Below, piece after piece: positions 1-8,689 of a DNA stretch of 64,000 nucleotides. This DNA is from JANQIO01 sp965601975 (GTDB lineage: Bacteria > Pseudomonadota > Gammaproteobacteria > Pseudomonadales > Halieaceae), in contig OZ271856.1 in NCBI GenBank assembly GCA_965601975.1, forward strand, positions 372,001-436,000, read 5' to 3'. Made by a program: the position numbers and the translations under genes. The number at the start of each line of letters is the position of its first letter. Position 1 is the stretch's first letter. The notes under the pieces are model-generated. The model was not told the DNA's origin and did not search any database. It saw nothing but the letters and a program-made list of their open reading frames with translations.

Positions 1-195
1 GGTAAAGCTTCCCCCTGTACTGCTGTGATAGCAGACATAGCTTCTTTAGACCGCTGACTTCGCCTGCGGTTTCCGAGCTTGTCTATTCAGTATAACGATT
101 GTACGAAGGCGCGCGCGTTTCGGACGGGTGTTTCAGCCATGTCATTGATTTGAAACTGATTTTTGAGACGCGGATTCCGGTCCAGGTGCGCTTCG
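1..195. other. Left edge, no gene recognised
   Basis: These 195 bases lie beyond the stop codon of the methyltransferase that reads leftwards towards the window edge. Open frames here are short, run into the methyltransferase on the wrong strand, and resemble no protein family I know. No tRNA, terminator with a T run, or repeat was recognised. Confidence 0.4.
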
Positions 196-879
196 CTACA
201 GCAGTGTACTGCCGCGCCGGGCCGGTGGGACGCCAGGCAGCGCCTCGGCCAGGATCCATGCGCACTCCGCGGTCTCCTCCAGTTCGGGGTAGGGGGGGCG
301 GCGATACACACTGACTTCCCGGAATCCTGCCTGCTGCATGTGCACCAGCATGTCCATCATACGATGCTGGTGAAAGGCCAGGTCCACTTCGTATCCCCAC
401 CAGTCGCTGCGCTGCTCGCTGGCGAGCCCGGTCTGGAAGGCGATCAGCAGTGCGCCGCCTGGCTCGATCACCCGGCGAAACTCCAACAGTGCGTCCTGGA
501 GCTCCGGCCCCGGGATGTGCTGCAGGCAATGCAGTGCAACGGCGGCCGCCCAGCCATGATCCGGTGCGTCCAGTGTGCGCATGTCTCCCTGTTCGAAGCG
601 GATTTCGGGGTGCAGGGTCCTGGCCTGTTTCAGCATGGCCGCGGAGATATCGATGCCCAGGATATCGACCCCGCGGTCTTTCAGGTAGCGGGTGCCGAAC
701 CCGGGGCCGCAGCCCAGGTCGACACAGGGCCCGGCGCCTCTCAGCGCCGTGGCGAACTGGTCGAGCAGGCGCCGGTCCGCGGGCCGCTTCTCCAGCGAGT
801 CGGCATTGCGCTGTGCGAATTCCGCGGCGACCGCGTCATAGCTGCGCTGCAGCGCGCTGCGTCGTCCAAACAGTGCCAA
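196..879 (-). CDS. Class I SAM-dependent methyltransferase
   Basis: About 227 residues. The SAM-binding motif I is clear near residues 49-60 (VDLGCGPGFGTRYL), followed by an acidic motif II region (ILGIDISAAML) and a motif like GDMRTLDAP, as in the Methyltransf_11/25 family. The substrate cannot be told from sequence. The frame is open far upstream into the neighbouring ggt gene, so the start was chosen by context: a TTG at 879 lies just past the ggt stop (882-884), and a CTG at 885 is an alternative. The near contact with ggt suggests co-transcription and translational coupling. Function in the cytosol; confidence is high for the fold and low for the start. Confidence 0.8.
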   Translation of the reverse strand: MALFGRRSALQRSYDAVAAEFAQRNADSLEKRPADRRLLDQFATALRGAGPCVDLGCGPGFGTRYLKDRGVDILGIDISAAMLKQARTLHPEIRFEQGDMRTLDAPDHGWAAAVALHCLQHIPGPELQDALLEFRRVIEPGGALLIAFQTGLASEQRSDWWGYEVDLAFHQHRMMDMLVHMQQAGFREVSVYRRPPYPELEETAECAWILAEALPGVPPARRGSTLL

Positions 880-881
880 GG

Positions 882-2618
882 TCAGTAGCTTGCCACCCAG
901 CCGCCGGGGCGGCGGCTGTCGGTGGCGCCATAGAGAAAGCCGTCTTCCAGCATGATCGACTGGGTGCGCCCCAGCGTGCGCCTGGTATCGACGACGTTGT
1001 GTCCCATGGATTCGAGGATTCGCCGGGTGTCGGGGCTGATCCCCCGCTCCAGGGTCAGCCGGTCCGGCATCCACTGGTGGTGTATGCGGGCCGCCGCGGC
1101 GGCGCTGGCCACATTCATGTCGAATTCCATGGCGTTGATAATGGTCTGCAGGGTGGCCGTGATGATGATGCTGCCGCCGGGGCTGCCGGATGCCAGCCAG
1201 GGTTCACCGTCCTTGAAAACGATGGTCGGCGACATCGACGACAGCGGCCGCTTGCCGCCCTCGATGCGATTGGCCTCGCTCTCCAGCAGTTTGAAGGCGT
1301 TGGGGAACCCCGGTTTGGCGGCAAAGTCCGCCATCTCGTTGTTCAGCAGCATGCCGGTGCCCGGCACCGCGATGTGATTGCCAAAGCTGAAGTTCAGGGT
1401 GTAGGTATTGCTGACCACGTTGCCGGCGCTGTCGGCCACCGTGTAGTGGGTGGTGTCACTGCTCTCGAAACCGAGCTTGACGCCCGGCTGCACCTGGTCC
1501 GAGGGCGTGGCGCGATCCGGTTTGATCAGTGGACGCAGCCTCGCGGCATAGGCCTTGTCGGTGAGCTTCGCCACCGGTACGTCGACAAAGTCCGGATCGC
1601 CCAGGTACTTGCTGCGATCCGCATAGGCGAGCCGCATGGCTTCCGCCAGGTGGTGCAGGTAGGCGGCGCTGTTGTGCCCCCAGGCGGCCGTGTCGTAACC
1701 CTCGAGGATATTGAGAATCTGGATGATGTGGGTGCCGCCGGAGGAGGGCGGCGGCGCCGAGACGATCTCGAAGTCGCGGAAGCTGCCGCGCACCGGCTCG
1801 CGCTCGATGACCTTGTAGTTGGCCAGGTCCTCGTGGGTGATCAGGCCGTCGTTGGCTTCCATGTTGGCGACGATGCGATCCGCGACCGCACCCTTGTAGA
1901 AGCCGTCGACACCCCGCCTGCGGATCTGCTTCAGGGTCCAGGCGAGCTCCGGTTGCCGGAAGGTGGTGCCTACCGGGTGGCGGCTGCCGTCTCCCCGGAA
2001 AAACAGCCGTAAAGCCTCCGGGTCCATCTTGAGCCGCTCTTCCCGGGCGGCGAACTCGGAATCGAGTGCGAAGGTCACCGGGAAGCCCCTCTCCGCGAGC
2101 CTGATGGCGGGCTGGATCACCTGCCTGAGGCTCATGGTGCCGTAGTTTTCCAGCGCGTGGATCATGCCCGCCACGGAGCCGGGCACGCCGGCCGACTGGT
2201 GGCTGAAAAACTCACGCATGCGGTCCACTTCGCCCTTGTCGTCCAGGAACATGTCCCGGTGGGCGGCAGCGGGTGCCGCCTCGCGGTAGTCGATGAAGAC
2301 CTGCCTGTCGCCTTCTGCCAGGTGTACCAGCATGAAACCACCGCCGCCGATGTTGCCCGCCCGCGGGTAGGTGACGGCCAGGGCGAAACCGGTGGCGACC
2401 GCGGCATCGACGGCGTTGCCGCCCTGCCTGAGAATGTCGACGCCGATCTCCGCCGCCAGCCGCTCGGGGCTGGCGACCATGCCATTGCTGGCGACTTCGG
2501 GCAGGAACCGGTTCTGGAAGTTGAGAATGGGCTCTCTTGCTTCAGCTGAGGGCGCTTGACCCTGGGCGGAGGTCGCCCCGAGAATCAGGATCAGGCAGAG
2601 GTTGCGCAGGTAGGTCAC
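882..2618 (-). CDS. ggt: Gamma-glutamyltransferase (glutathione hydrolase)
   Basis: 578 residues from a GTG start at 2618, which places a signal peptide (LCLILILGATSAQG) at the N-terminus and implies a periplasmic enzyme. It cleaves or transfers the gamma-glutamyl group of glutathione. The autoprocessing site TTHYTV is present near residue 389, and that Thr becomes the nucleophile of the small subunit, as in E. coli (Thr391). The oxyanion and substrate motifs PLSSMSPTIV and SGSPGGS lie downstream as expected. Length matches the family. A longer open frame reaches 2714 but would bury the signal peptide and overlap the next, divergent gene. The downstream methyltransferase is probably in the same transcript. 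Confidence 0.95.
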   Translation of the reverse strand: MTYLRNLCLILILGATSAQGQAPSAEAREPILNFQNRFLPEVASNGMVASPERLAAEIGVDILRQGGNAVDAAVATGFALAVTYPRAGNIGGGGFMLVHLAEGDRQVFIDYREAAPAAAHRDMFLDDKGEVDRMREFFSHQSAGVPGSVAGMIHALENYGTMSLRQVIQPAIRLAERGFPVTFALDSEFAAREERLKMDPEALRLFFRGDGSRHPVGTTFRQPELAWTLKQIRRRGVDGFYKGAVADRIVANMEANDGLITHEDLANYKVIEREPVRGSFRDFEIVSAPPPSSGGTHIIQILNILEGYDTAAWGHNSAAYLHHLAEAMRLAYADRSKYLGDPDFVDVPVAKLTDKAYAARLRPLIKPDRATPSDQVQPGVKLGFESSDTTHYTVADSAGNVVSNTYTLNFSFGNHIAVPGTGMLLNNEMADFAAKPGFPNAFKLLESEANRIEGGKRPLSSMSPTIVFKDGEPWLASGSPGGSIIITATLQTIINAMEFDMNVASAAAAARIHHQWMPDRLTLERGISPDTRRILESMGHNVVDTRRTLGRTQSIMLEDGFLYGATDSRRPGGWVASY

Positions 2619-2649
2619 GGCGTGATCTCGCAAAAAGTGAGCCCGGATT

Positions 2650-2949
2650 ATGCCAAAAAACGCTGAGCTTGCGTTGGCGCAGCTGGAAACCCGCTGGCGC
2701 GACATCTTCACCACACTCGAACAAGGCGGCGAGGTATCTCCCGCCCGGCGGCTTCGGACTGAGGGCTACATGGAAGCGCTGGTCGCCCTGGGGCTCACCG
2801 ACGAGGCGGCGCTGCAGGACGCGATGGCGAGCTGTTACCAGCAGTGCTATGGCCAGCCGCTTCAGGAAGATTGGCGGGAACTGTTCCCGTTTCCCCAGGT
2901 GCCGGGTTTCGGCCGGCGGGCACCGGTTTTCCCCTCGACCAGCGACTAG
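2650..2949 (+). CDS. Hypothetical protein, 99 residues
   Basis: Starts only 31 bases from the ggt start on the other strand, so the two share a short divergent control region. The product is a small soluble protein, rich in Ala, Leu and Glu, with a predicted helical N-terminal two thirds and a Pro-rich tail (FPFPQVPGF). No signal peptide, membrane segment or known motif is visible. It is followed 42 bases later by a lipoprotein gene on the same strand. I do not recognise the family; it is called on its position between real genes and normal codon use. Confidence 0.55.
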   Translation: MPKNAELALAQLETRWRDIFTTLEQGGEVSPARRLRTEGYMEALVALGLTDEAALQDAMASCYQQCYGQPLQEDWRELFPFPQVPGFGRRAPVFPSTSD

Positions 2950-2991
2950 CTATACTCTGGCGACAAGCATAAAGCGTCGGTCCGCACCACC

Positions 2992-3591
2992 ATGCCCAGT
3001 CAGCACCTCAATCTCGCCGCCCGGGGCATCGCGCTGCTCCTGGCAGTTCTGCTGTTGACGGCCTGCTCCACCATCGACGAGATGTTCTTCTCCGACGCGA
3101 AAATCGACTACAAACGCAACTACGATTTCGAAGCTATCCGGACCGTCAGCGTGGCCTGCGGGATGGACCTGGAGAGCGAGGATATGCCGGTCTCCCTGGC
3201 CCAGGTGGACAGGGTCAACCTGGCGCTGGCCAGGGCGCTGGAGCGGCAGGGACTGACGGTGGTCGGCGATGCATCCACGGCAGATGCCAGGGTGAGCTGG
3301 CACGTGGTGGCAAAGGAGCAGAGCACTGCGCGCGAGTACAACGCCCAGGCTTACTATCACTGCTGGCGCTGCGGCCCCGCGATTTCAAGTTCCTCCCAGG
3401 TCACCTATACCAAGGGCACGTTCATCGTGGACCTCGTCGATCCCGAGCTCAGCCAGTCCGTCTGGCGCGGTGTCATCCAGGGGCGGCTCTCCGACCTGGG
3501 TAGCGCCAGGGACGAACAGCAGCACTTTGACGCGGCCGCGAAAGAGATTTTCGACAGGTTTCCCCCGGGCACGATTTTCGACGCTTTCTAG
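2992..3591 (+). CDS. DUF4136 family lipoprotein
   Basis: 199 residues with a lipoprotein signal peptide ending in the lipobox LLTAC (Cys25), so it should be anchored in the outer or inner membrane facing the periplasm. The region FEAIRTVSV, the pattern of a short-chain polar domain and the late FDRFPPG motif (next to the C-terminus) are typical of DUF4136 proteins, whose function is unknown. The stop codon overlaps that of the convergent GNAT gene at a shared CTAG palindrome (3588-3591). Confidence 0.8.
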   Translation: MPSQHLNLAARGIALLLAVLLLTACSTIDEMFFSDAKIDYKRNYDFEAIRTVSVACGMDLESEDMPVSLAQVDRVNLALARALERQGLTVVGDASTADARVSWHVVAKEQSTAREYNAQAYYHCWRCGPAISSSSQVTYTKGTFIVDLVDPELSQSVWRGVIQGRLSDLGSARDEQQHFDAAAKEIFDRFPPGTIFDAF

Positions 3592-4190
3592 CTGCGCGGC
3601 TCACGCCACATCAGGGCCAGCGGCGGTCCACCTTCCCCGATGGGAACTTCCTCCTGCACTTCGAATCCATGCCGCTCGTAGAGCGGGATATTGAGCGGTG
3701 AACTGCTCTCCAGGTAAGCCGGCATGGCCTCTTCGTCGCAGCGGCGGATAACCTGCTTGATCAATGCCGAGCCCAGCCCCATGCCCTGGCAGCTCGGGCG
3801 TGCACCGATGGCGTGGAGGTAGTAGTGGGGCTCCCGCGGATGATTCTTCGCCATCACCTCCTGGGCCTGCTCCAGCCTGGGCAGGATTTTGAGGCCCTCG
3901 CGCAGCAGCAGCCTGAGGACCAGCCACAGTTGGGTCACTCCCAGCGGGACCGCGTGGCTTACACCGGGGGGCAGCCACATGGCGGCGGCGCGGCGTTCCC
4001 GGTCGATGAATACCAGGTCCTGGTCCAGGTACAGCCGGTCGGCCAGCAGGCCGAAAAACGCCGGATAGAGATCCGGTGCCGGAATCACCCAGTTCATGCA
4101 GGGATCTTCCGAAAATGCATCCCCCAGGATACTCGACAGGTCCTTCAGGTCGGACCGCGACGCCTGGATGATTTCCGGTGGCTGATCCAT
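3588..4190 (-). CDS. GNAT family N-acetyltransferase
   Basis: 200 residues from the ATG at 4190. Acetyl-CoA-binding motif A is present (GARPSCQGMGLGSALIKQV, with the Q-x-x-G-x-G/A loop), followed by the C-terminal YERHGFEV motif that is typical of GNAT enzymes. The substrate is unknown. The frame stays open to 4322, but that extension would overlap the divergent gene starting at 4249, and the ATG at 4190 begins a normal GNAT N-terminus. The two divergent genes share a 58-base control region with a TATAGT-like -10 element on the plus strand. Confidence 0.88.
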   Translation of the reverse strand: MDQPPEIIQASRSDLKDLSSILGDAFSEDPCMNWVIPAPDLYPAFFGLLADRLYLDQDLVFIDRERRAAAMWLPPGVSHAVPLGVTQLWLVLRLLLREGLKILPRLEQAQEVMAKNHPREPHYYLHAIGARPSCQGMGLGSALIKQVIRRCDEEAMPAYLESSSPLNIPLYERHGFEVQEEVPIGEGGPPLALMWREPRS

Positions 4191-4248
4191 GGTTATCGCT
4201 CCTCTGGACTGCTGTATAGTAAAGCCACGCCGACCTGACGCGAGAAGC

Positions 4249-4617
4249 ATGGAACAGCGGGACCCCGAGAACCAGAGAATGCTCGACGAGCTGCGACGCC
4301 GCAAGGTGTTGCGCAGTACCACGATCTACGCGATCGCGGGCTGGTGCCTGCTGCAGTGGAGCGATTTCCTGTTCGGCATGATGGGCTGGCCCGACTGGTC
4401 CGTCACCCTCGTGCTGACGGCGGTGGTGCTGGGTTTCCCTGTCACGGTCGCCCTCGCCTGGGTCTTTGATATCACGCCCACCGGCGTGCGCCTGACCAAC
4501 CCGGAGAATCTCTCCAAGGGAATTCGCACACCGATCAGCTGGATCGTCGACGTCGTGGTCGGGCTGTTCTTCCTGGCAACCCTGGCAATGCTCGTCCTGG
4601 GGGGTGCCGGGGTCTGA
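4249..4617 (+). CDS. Small two-to-three-helix membrane protein, winged-helix/TPR-type N-terminal module
   Basis: 122 residues from ATG 4249. It begins with a charged helix (MLDELRRRKVLRSTTIYAIA), followed by membrane segments around residues 27-45 and 50-70, the conserved end ALAWVFDITPTGVRL, and a third membrane segment near the C-terminus. This block is the usual N-terminal module of much longer marine gammaproteobacterial signalling proteins that carry TPR or adenylate-cyclase domains. Here it stands alone and ends at a clean stop, so it is either a truncated relative or a genuine stand-alone form. The pdxH start lies 14 bases downstream, suggesting an operon. Confidence 0.75.
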   Translation: MEQRDPENQRMLDELRRRKVLRSTTIYAIAGWCLLQWSDFLFGMMGWPDWSVTLVLTAVVLGFPVTVALAWVFDITPTGVRLTNPENLSKGIRTPISWIVDVVVGLFFLATLAMLVLGGAGV

Positions 4618-4630
4618 CCCGGGCGGCGCT

Positions 4631-5269
4631 GTGGATATTGAGGATTTTCGCAGGGAGTACCTGCAGGGTGGACTCAATCGCGAGGATCTCAGCGACGATC
4701 CCATCGAGCAGTTCGAGAGCTGGCTGGCACAGGCGGTCGCCGGCGGGATCACCGACCCCACCGCAATGGTGCTGGCCACGGTCGAGGCAGAAGGTCGACC
4801 CTGGCAGCGCATGGTGCTGCTGAAGGACTTCGGCCATTCAGGCTTCGTGTTTTACACCAACCTCGAGAGCCGCAAGGCAAAAGCCATGGCGGAGAACTCC
4901 CGGGTCTGCCTGCATTTTCCCTGGAACGTTCTCGAGCGCCAGGTCATCGTGGGTGGCCGCGTGGAGCGCCTCTCCATGGCAGAGGTGGCCCGCTATTTCG
5001 TGACCCGTCCCCGGGAGAGCCAGCTGGCGGCCTGGGCCTCTGCCCAGAGCAGCCGCATCTCGGCGCGCCAGGTACTCGAAGAAAAGATGCTGGAACTCAA
5101 AAACAAATTCTCCCGCGGTGAGGTGCCCCTGCCCAGTTTCTGGGGCGGTTACCGGGTAGTGCCCGAGGAGATCGAGTTCTGGCAGGGCGGTGCCAGCCGC
5201 CTGCACGATCGCTTCCTGTACGCGCGGGAGGACGATCTGAACTGGACCATCAACCGACTGTCGCCCTAG
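4631..5269 (+). CDS. pdxH: Pyridoxamine 5'-phosphate oxidase
   Basis: 212 residues from a GTG at 4631. It oxidises pyridoxamine or pyridoxine 5'-phosphate to pyridoxal 5'-phosphate with FMN, in vitamin B6 synthesis and salvage. Diagnostic segments match E. coli PdxH closely: FRREYLQGGLNREDL, MVLLKDF, FYTNLESRKA, SRPRESQ-like RPRESQLAAWAS, QSSRISAR, and the C-terminal PLPSFWGGYRV and GGASRLHDRFLY substrate loops. The frame is open 27 bases further upstream into the previous stop region, but GTG 4631 gives the normal N-terminus. Cytosolic dimer. Confidence 0.95.
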   Translation: MDIEDFRREYLQGGLNREDLSDDPIEQFESWLAQAVAGGITDPTAMVLATVEAEGRPWQRMVLLKDFGHSGFVFYTNLESRKAKAMAENSRVCLHFPWNVLERQVIVGGRVERLSMAEVARYFVTRPRESQLAAWASAQSSRISARQVLEEKMLELKNKFSRGEVPLPSFWGGYRVVPEEIEFWQGGASRLHDRFLYAREDDLNWTINRLSP

Positions 5270-5277
5270 GAGGAGTC

Positions 5278-5601
5278 ATGTCGAAAGCCCTGTTTGCCGT
5301 GGTACTCGCATTAGTGTCGTTGCCCCTGGCGGCGTCACACCTGTCCGAGGCTGACGTTGTAAAGATGGAAAATCGCTGCGAAAAGCTGCGGCAGGAAAAA
5401 CTCGCCCCGCAAAAGGCGGCCGTGCTGAAGCAGTGCCTGGACAGCGGTGAAGGCGACAGGGCAACCTGCGAGGCCAAAGCCGGCGCCTACGGCGAGATCC
5501 AGACCGGCGCCATTCGCCGTCCCGGGAAGTATTACGACCTGCCCGAGTGCCAGGAGTCCTATCGGGCCCGCAAGCACTACGATATCAACCCGGGCCGCTG
5601 A
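5278..5601 (+). CDS. Hypothetical periplasmic protein
   Basis: 107 residues. The N-terminus is a signal peptide (MSKALFAVVLALVSLPLAAS) with a plausible cleavage near residue 20. The mature part is charged and holds four Cys residues (NRCEKLR, KQCLDSG, ATCEAKA, PECQES), which suggests two disulfides in the periplasm. A good ribosome site (AGGAGTC) precedes the ATG in the gap after pdxH. The gene lies between pdxH and the glutathione transferase with gaps of 8 and 2 bases, so it is surely part of that operon. No family recognised. Confidence 0.75.
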   Translation: MSKALFAVVLALVSLPLAASHLSEADVVKMENRCEKLRQEKLAPQKAAVLKQCLDSGEGDRATCEAKAGAYGEIQTGAIRRPGKYYDLPECQESYRARKHYDINPGR

Positions 5602-5603
5602 CC

Positions 5604-6329
5604 GTGTCCGGGCTGCTGCTGCACCAGTTCCAGGTTTCACCTTTCGCGGCGAAGGTGCGCCGGGCGATGTACTACAAGGGCCTGGATTTCCAGGTCAGGG
5701 ACTACGCGGCCGCCGAGATGGGCAAGATCCGCAAAACCGTGAGCCCCACGGGAAAGACACCGGTGCTGGACCACGACGGCACGCTGATCGTCGACAGCAC
5801 CACCATCCTGCGCCACCTCGAAGAGCGTTTCCCCACGCCACCGGTGCTGCCCGCCGACCCCGCACTGCGCGCCCAGGCCCACCTGATCGAGGACTGGGCC
5901 GACGAGAGCCTGTTCCAGTACGACCTGGTGATGCGCAGCTGGCCCAACAACATCGACTGGCTGTTGCGGGACGTGCTGAGCCACGATCGCGGCTTTGCCC
6001 GCTGGTTGTTTGCAAAACTGCTGCCCGGTGCGATGCGCAAGGGTACCCGCAGCCAGGGCCTGGGTCGCAAGGACCGGGACACCATCTGCGCCGAGGTCGA
6101 GGCCCACTTCGATGCCCTGGTGGACATGCTGGGTGAGGGTGACTGGCTGGTGGGCGATCACCTGACCGTCGCGGATATCGCCGTGGGCTGCATGTGCACG
6201 GTGATCGAGCGGGCGGAGGAGGCCGCCGCCATGATGTCGCAGCGCCCTGTTCTGATGGCTTGGCGGGAGCGAGTTGACGCAGCGACGCTGCCCCCGGGAA
6301 CGAAGCCCGAGGACCGGGCGATCACCTGA
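5604..6329 (+). CDS. Glutathione S-transferase family protein
   Basis: 241 residues from GTG 5604, two bases after the preceding stop. The N-terminal thioredoxin-like domain shows LHQFQVSPFAAKVRRAMYYKGL and the cis-Pro and glutathione-contact segments GKTPVLDHDG and VDSTTILRHLEERFP. An all-helical C-terminal domain follows, with the N-capping segment GDHLTVADIAVGCM. The Ser/Cys-type catalytic position sits near residue 12 (SPF). It probably conjugates or reduces small electrophiles with glutathione. Substrate unknown. Confidence 0.88.
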   Translation: MSGLLLHQFQVSPFAAKVRRAMYYKGLDFQVRDYAAAEMGKIRKTVSPTGKTPVLDHDGTLIVDSTTILRHLEERFPTPPVLPADPALRAQAHLIEDWADESLFQYDLVMRSWPNNIDWLLRDVLSHDRGFARWLFAKLLPGAMRKGTRSQGLGRKDRDTICAEVEAHFDALVDMLGEGDWLVGDHLTVADIAVGCMCTVIERAEEAAAMMSQRPVLMAWRERVDAATLPPGTKPEDRAIT

Positions 6330-6330
6330 A

Positions 6331-7623
6331 TCAGTCGCGGCGCTGGCTGCGCTGGGCGAAATATCGGGGTTCCGAATCCAGCCCCAGCAGGGTGCGGCGC
6401 ATCATGTCGAGTCCGGCGGCGGCAATCATGGTCTGGAACAGGGTGCGCTCCACCGGCCAGCACAGGCCGCGGGTCCTGATGTTGTCCCGGTCTCCCCAGG
6501 CCAGCCAGACCGTCCCTACCGGCTTGTCCGGCGTACCGCCATCCGGTCCCGCGATCCCGGAAACTGCAATAGCGTAATCTGATCCTGACTGCTCCAGGGC
6601 GCCCTTCACCATCTCGATCACGACTGGCTCGCTCACGGCGCCGTGCGCCTCGAGCGTGTCTTCAGCCACACCCAGCACCGATGACTTGATGTCGTTGGAG
6701 TAGGTGACGAAGCCTGCGTGGAACCCCGCGGAGGAGCCGGGCACCTGGGTCAGCATGCTGGCGATCAACCCGCCGGTGCAGGACTCGGCCGTCGCCAGGG
6801 TTTCGCCGCGCTCTGCCAGCAGGGTCAGCACCCGCTGGGCGAGGGTCGCGCCGCCATCGCCGATGATGTGGTCACCAAACAAACCTTCGAGCTGCTCTCG
6901 GCATTGCGACTGCAGTTCCCGGTGCGCACGGTCCCGCACCGTCAGCTTGATTTCCATTTGTGGCGCGCCGGCGCGGAAACCGAGTTCTACCTCCGCCGGC
7001 CACTCTATCCCTGAGTCGGCAATAATCTGCTGGGCGGTGGATTCGCCCAGGCCAAAGGTCTGCAGGCGCAGCACGTCGCCGGGGGTGAATTCGCCGAGGT
7101 GCTCCGCCATGTTGTCGAGCACCGTGTCCATCATGGCCCTGAGCTCGCCGGGTACGCCCGGCGTGCAGATCACCAGGCAGTTGCCTACCGCCAGCTGGAA
7201 GCCGACCGCGCTACCGATGGTGTTTGGCACGATCCGGGAACCCTGCGGCAGTATCGCCTGCTTGAGATTGGCGGCATTGGCGACGATGCCCCGCCGCTCG
7301 CACCAGCTTTCGATATGGGCGCGGGCTTCCGCTTGCTCTTCCAGTGGCACACCGGCAACGGCGGCGAGGATCTCCGCGGTCAGGTCGTCGATGGTGGGCC
7401 CCAGCCCTCCGTTCACAATGACCACATCGGAGTGCTTCGCGAGCTCGGCGAGTTCCTGCTTCAGCAGCGCGGGGTCGTCACCGAGAGTAACCTTGCGCGC
7501 CACTGCGAGCCCCTGTTCACCAAGACGCTGGGCGATGATCGCCGAATTGGAGTCGATGGTGTCGCCGCTCATGATCTCGTTGCCGGTGAGCAGCAACTGG
7601 ATACGGGGTGCTTTGTCGGACAT
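6331..7623 (-). CDS. cinA: CinA: nicotinamide-nucleotide amidase with N-terminal CinA/MoCF domain
   Basis: 430 residues from ATG 7623, chosen because GGAATTC precedes it at ribosome-site distance; an ATG at 7632 is possible. The N-terminal molybdopterin-binding-like domain has LTGNEIMSGDTIDSNS and VIVNGGLGPTIDDLT. The C-terminal PncC domain has the catalytic AESCTGGLIASML and SGIAGPDGGTP...PVGTVW motifs. The protein deamidates nicotinamide mononucleotide in NAD salvage, and the N-terminal domain may act as an ADP-ribose or CoA pyrophosphatase. It converges with the GST gene with a one-base gap. Confidence 0.95.
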   Translation of the reverse strand: MSDKAPRIQLLLTGNEIMSGDTIDSNSAIIAQRLGEQGLAVARKVTLGDDPALLKQELAELAKHSDVVIVNGGLGPTIDDLTAEILAAVAGVPLEEQAEARAHIESWCERRGIVANAANLKQAILPQGSRIVPNTIGSAVGFQLAVGNCLVICTPGVPGELRAMMDTVLDNMAEHLGEFTPGDVLRLQTFGLGESTAQQIIADSGIEWPAEVELGFRAGAPQMEIKLTVRDRAHRELQSQCREQLEGLFGDHIIGDGGATLAQRVLTLLAERGETLATAESCTGGLIASMLTQVPGSSAGFHAGFVTYSNDIKSSVLGVAEDTLEAHGAVSEPVVIEMVKGALEQSGSDYAIAVSGIAGPDGGTPDKPVGTVWLAWGDRDNIRTRGLCWPVERTLFQTMIAAAGLDMMRRTLLGLDSEPRYFAQRSQRRD

Positions 7624-7678
7624 GAATTCCATCACTTGAACCGGAGGCCGCCAGCATAGCGGGGCAAGTCCTCGTCGC

Positions 7679-8689
7679 CTAGAGCGTGGCAACCGTGTTC
7701 CGATACTCTCGCGGGCTCAAGTTGCTGATGCGACGAAACATCCGTGCGAAATTGCGCTGGTCCGTGAACCCCAGAGCGGATGAAATCTCCCCGATCTGCA
7801 GGTCGGGTTGAGCTAGCAGCTCTTTTGCTGCCTCGAAACGCACCCGATCCACGACTTCGCCATAGGTCGTCTTGACCTGCGCCAGCCTTCGTTCCAGCGT
7901 CCGCTCAGACATGTCCATCAGGTCGGCTGCGAACCGTGCAGTGGGATACCCATCGTGCAGGTAAGCGCTCAGCATCCCGCCGAGAGAATCGGCGAAGCCG
8001 AATTCGGTCTGGATGGATGTGGCAGCGTCGCTCAGCTCAATCGGCATTGCGACGCCAACGGACCGATACAGAATGTCGCGGGGAATCACGATATAACCGC
8101 AGCTCTGGCCTGTCACGATACGGGTGCCTGGCAGGAAGTCCGATATATCCCCTGGGGTGGGGGCAAACTCCAGCCCGACTTCCGATGGACGCCAGTCCGC
8201 ACCAAGGAAATGGCGAATGATTCCCAGTATCACCTCGAGCTGGTAAGACTGGGCGACCGCGTAACCGGGGATGTCCCCCATGCCCGGGTAGCTCGCCTGT
8301 ATCAGCACGTGCGGCCCACGTCCCTGCAGGGCGACCTGGAGATGTGTCGCCTCTGCATTGACCAGGCGGGTGAAGCGCAGCAGTGCTTGATAAAGGCTGG
8401 GCGCGTTGTTGATCGTGTTGAGTAATTTTCCGCTGAGCGGGCGGTCTCCCGCTGCTGCGCCACAGCGCCACCCGAACATCGCATCTTCTCTGTGAGCTAT
8501 ATCGTCCAGGAATGACCACACCCGGGCGATAGGTACATAGCCGTCCTGTCGCTCGCAGTGAAGGGGTAGGCCATGCCTGCTTAGGTACTGATCAACCGGG
8601 GCACCTGCGTCGCAGAGCGTGTGGGTAAACGCCAGCAGGTGACCCGTTCTGAGCATCGGCACAGAACCTGATTCAGCTTGTTTGGGCAT
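7679..8689 (-). CDS. AraC family transcriptional regulator (OruR/arabinose-binding type)
   Basis: 336 residues. The N-terminal two thirds resemble the Arabinose_bd (PF12625) domain of OruR-like regulators (GWRCGAAAGDRPLSGKLLN, FLPGTRIVTG). The C-terminus is a double helix-turn-helix: SERTLERRLAQVKTTY, then LQIGEISSALGFTDQRNFAR and the family end signature SPREYR. It may control the gene that stood in the decayed region to its right or cinA downstream, but no operator was identified. It is transcribed away from the antiporter. Confidence 0.9.
   Translation of the reverse strand: MPKQAESGSVPMLRTGHLLAFTHTLCDAGAPVDQYLSRHGLPLHCERQDGYVPIARVWSFLDDIAHREDAMFGWRCGAAAGDRPLSGKLLNTINNAPSLYQALLRFTRLVNAEATHLQVALQGRGPHVLIQASYPGMGDIPGYAVAQSYQLEVILGIIRHFLGADWRPSEVGLEFAPTPGDISDFLPGTRIVTGQSCGYIVIPRDILYRSVGVAMPIELSDAATSIQTEFGFADSLGGMLSAYLHDGYPTARFAADLMDMSERTLERRLAQVKTTYGEVVDRVRFEAAKELLAQPDLQIGEISSALGFTDQRNFARMFRRISNLSPREYRNTVATL

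Noticed and set aside
450..2012. Long open frame (520 codons) on the plus strand opposite ggt and the methyltransferase
   Set aside because: It is antisense to a gene with clear family motifs and its own translation (Arg/Gly/Pro-rich) resembles no protein; it is a high-GC shadow.
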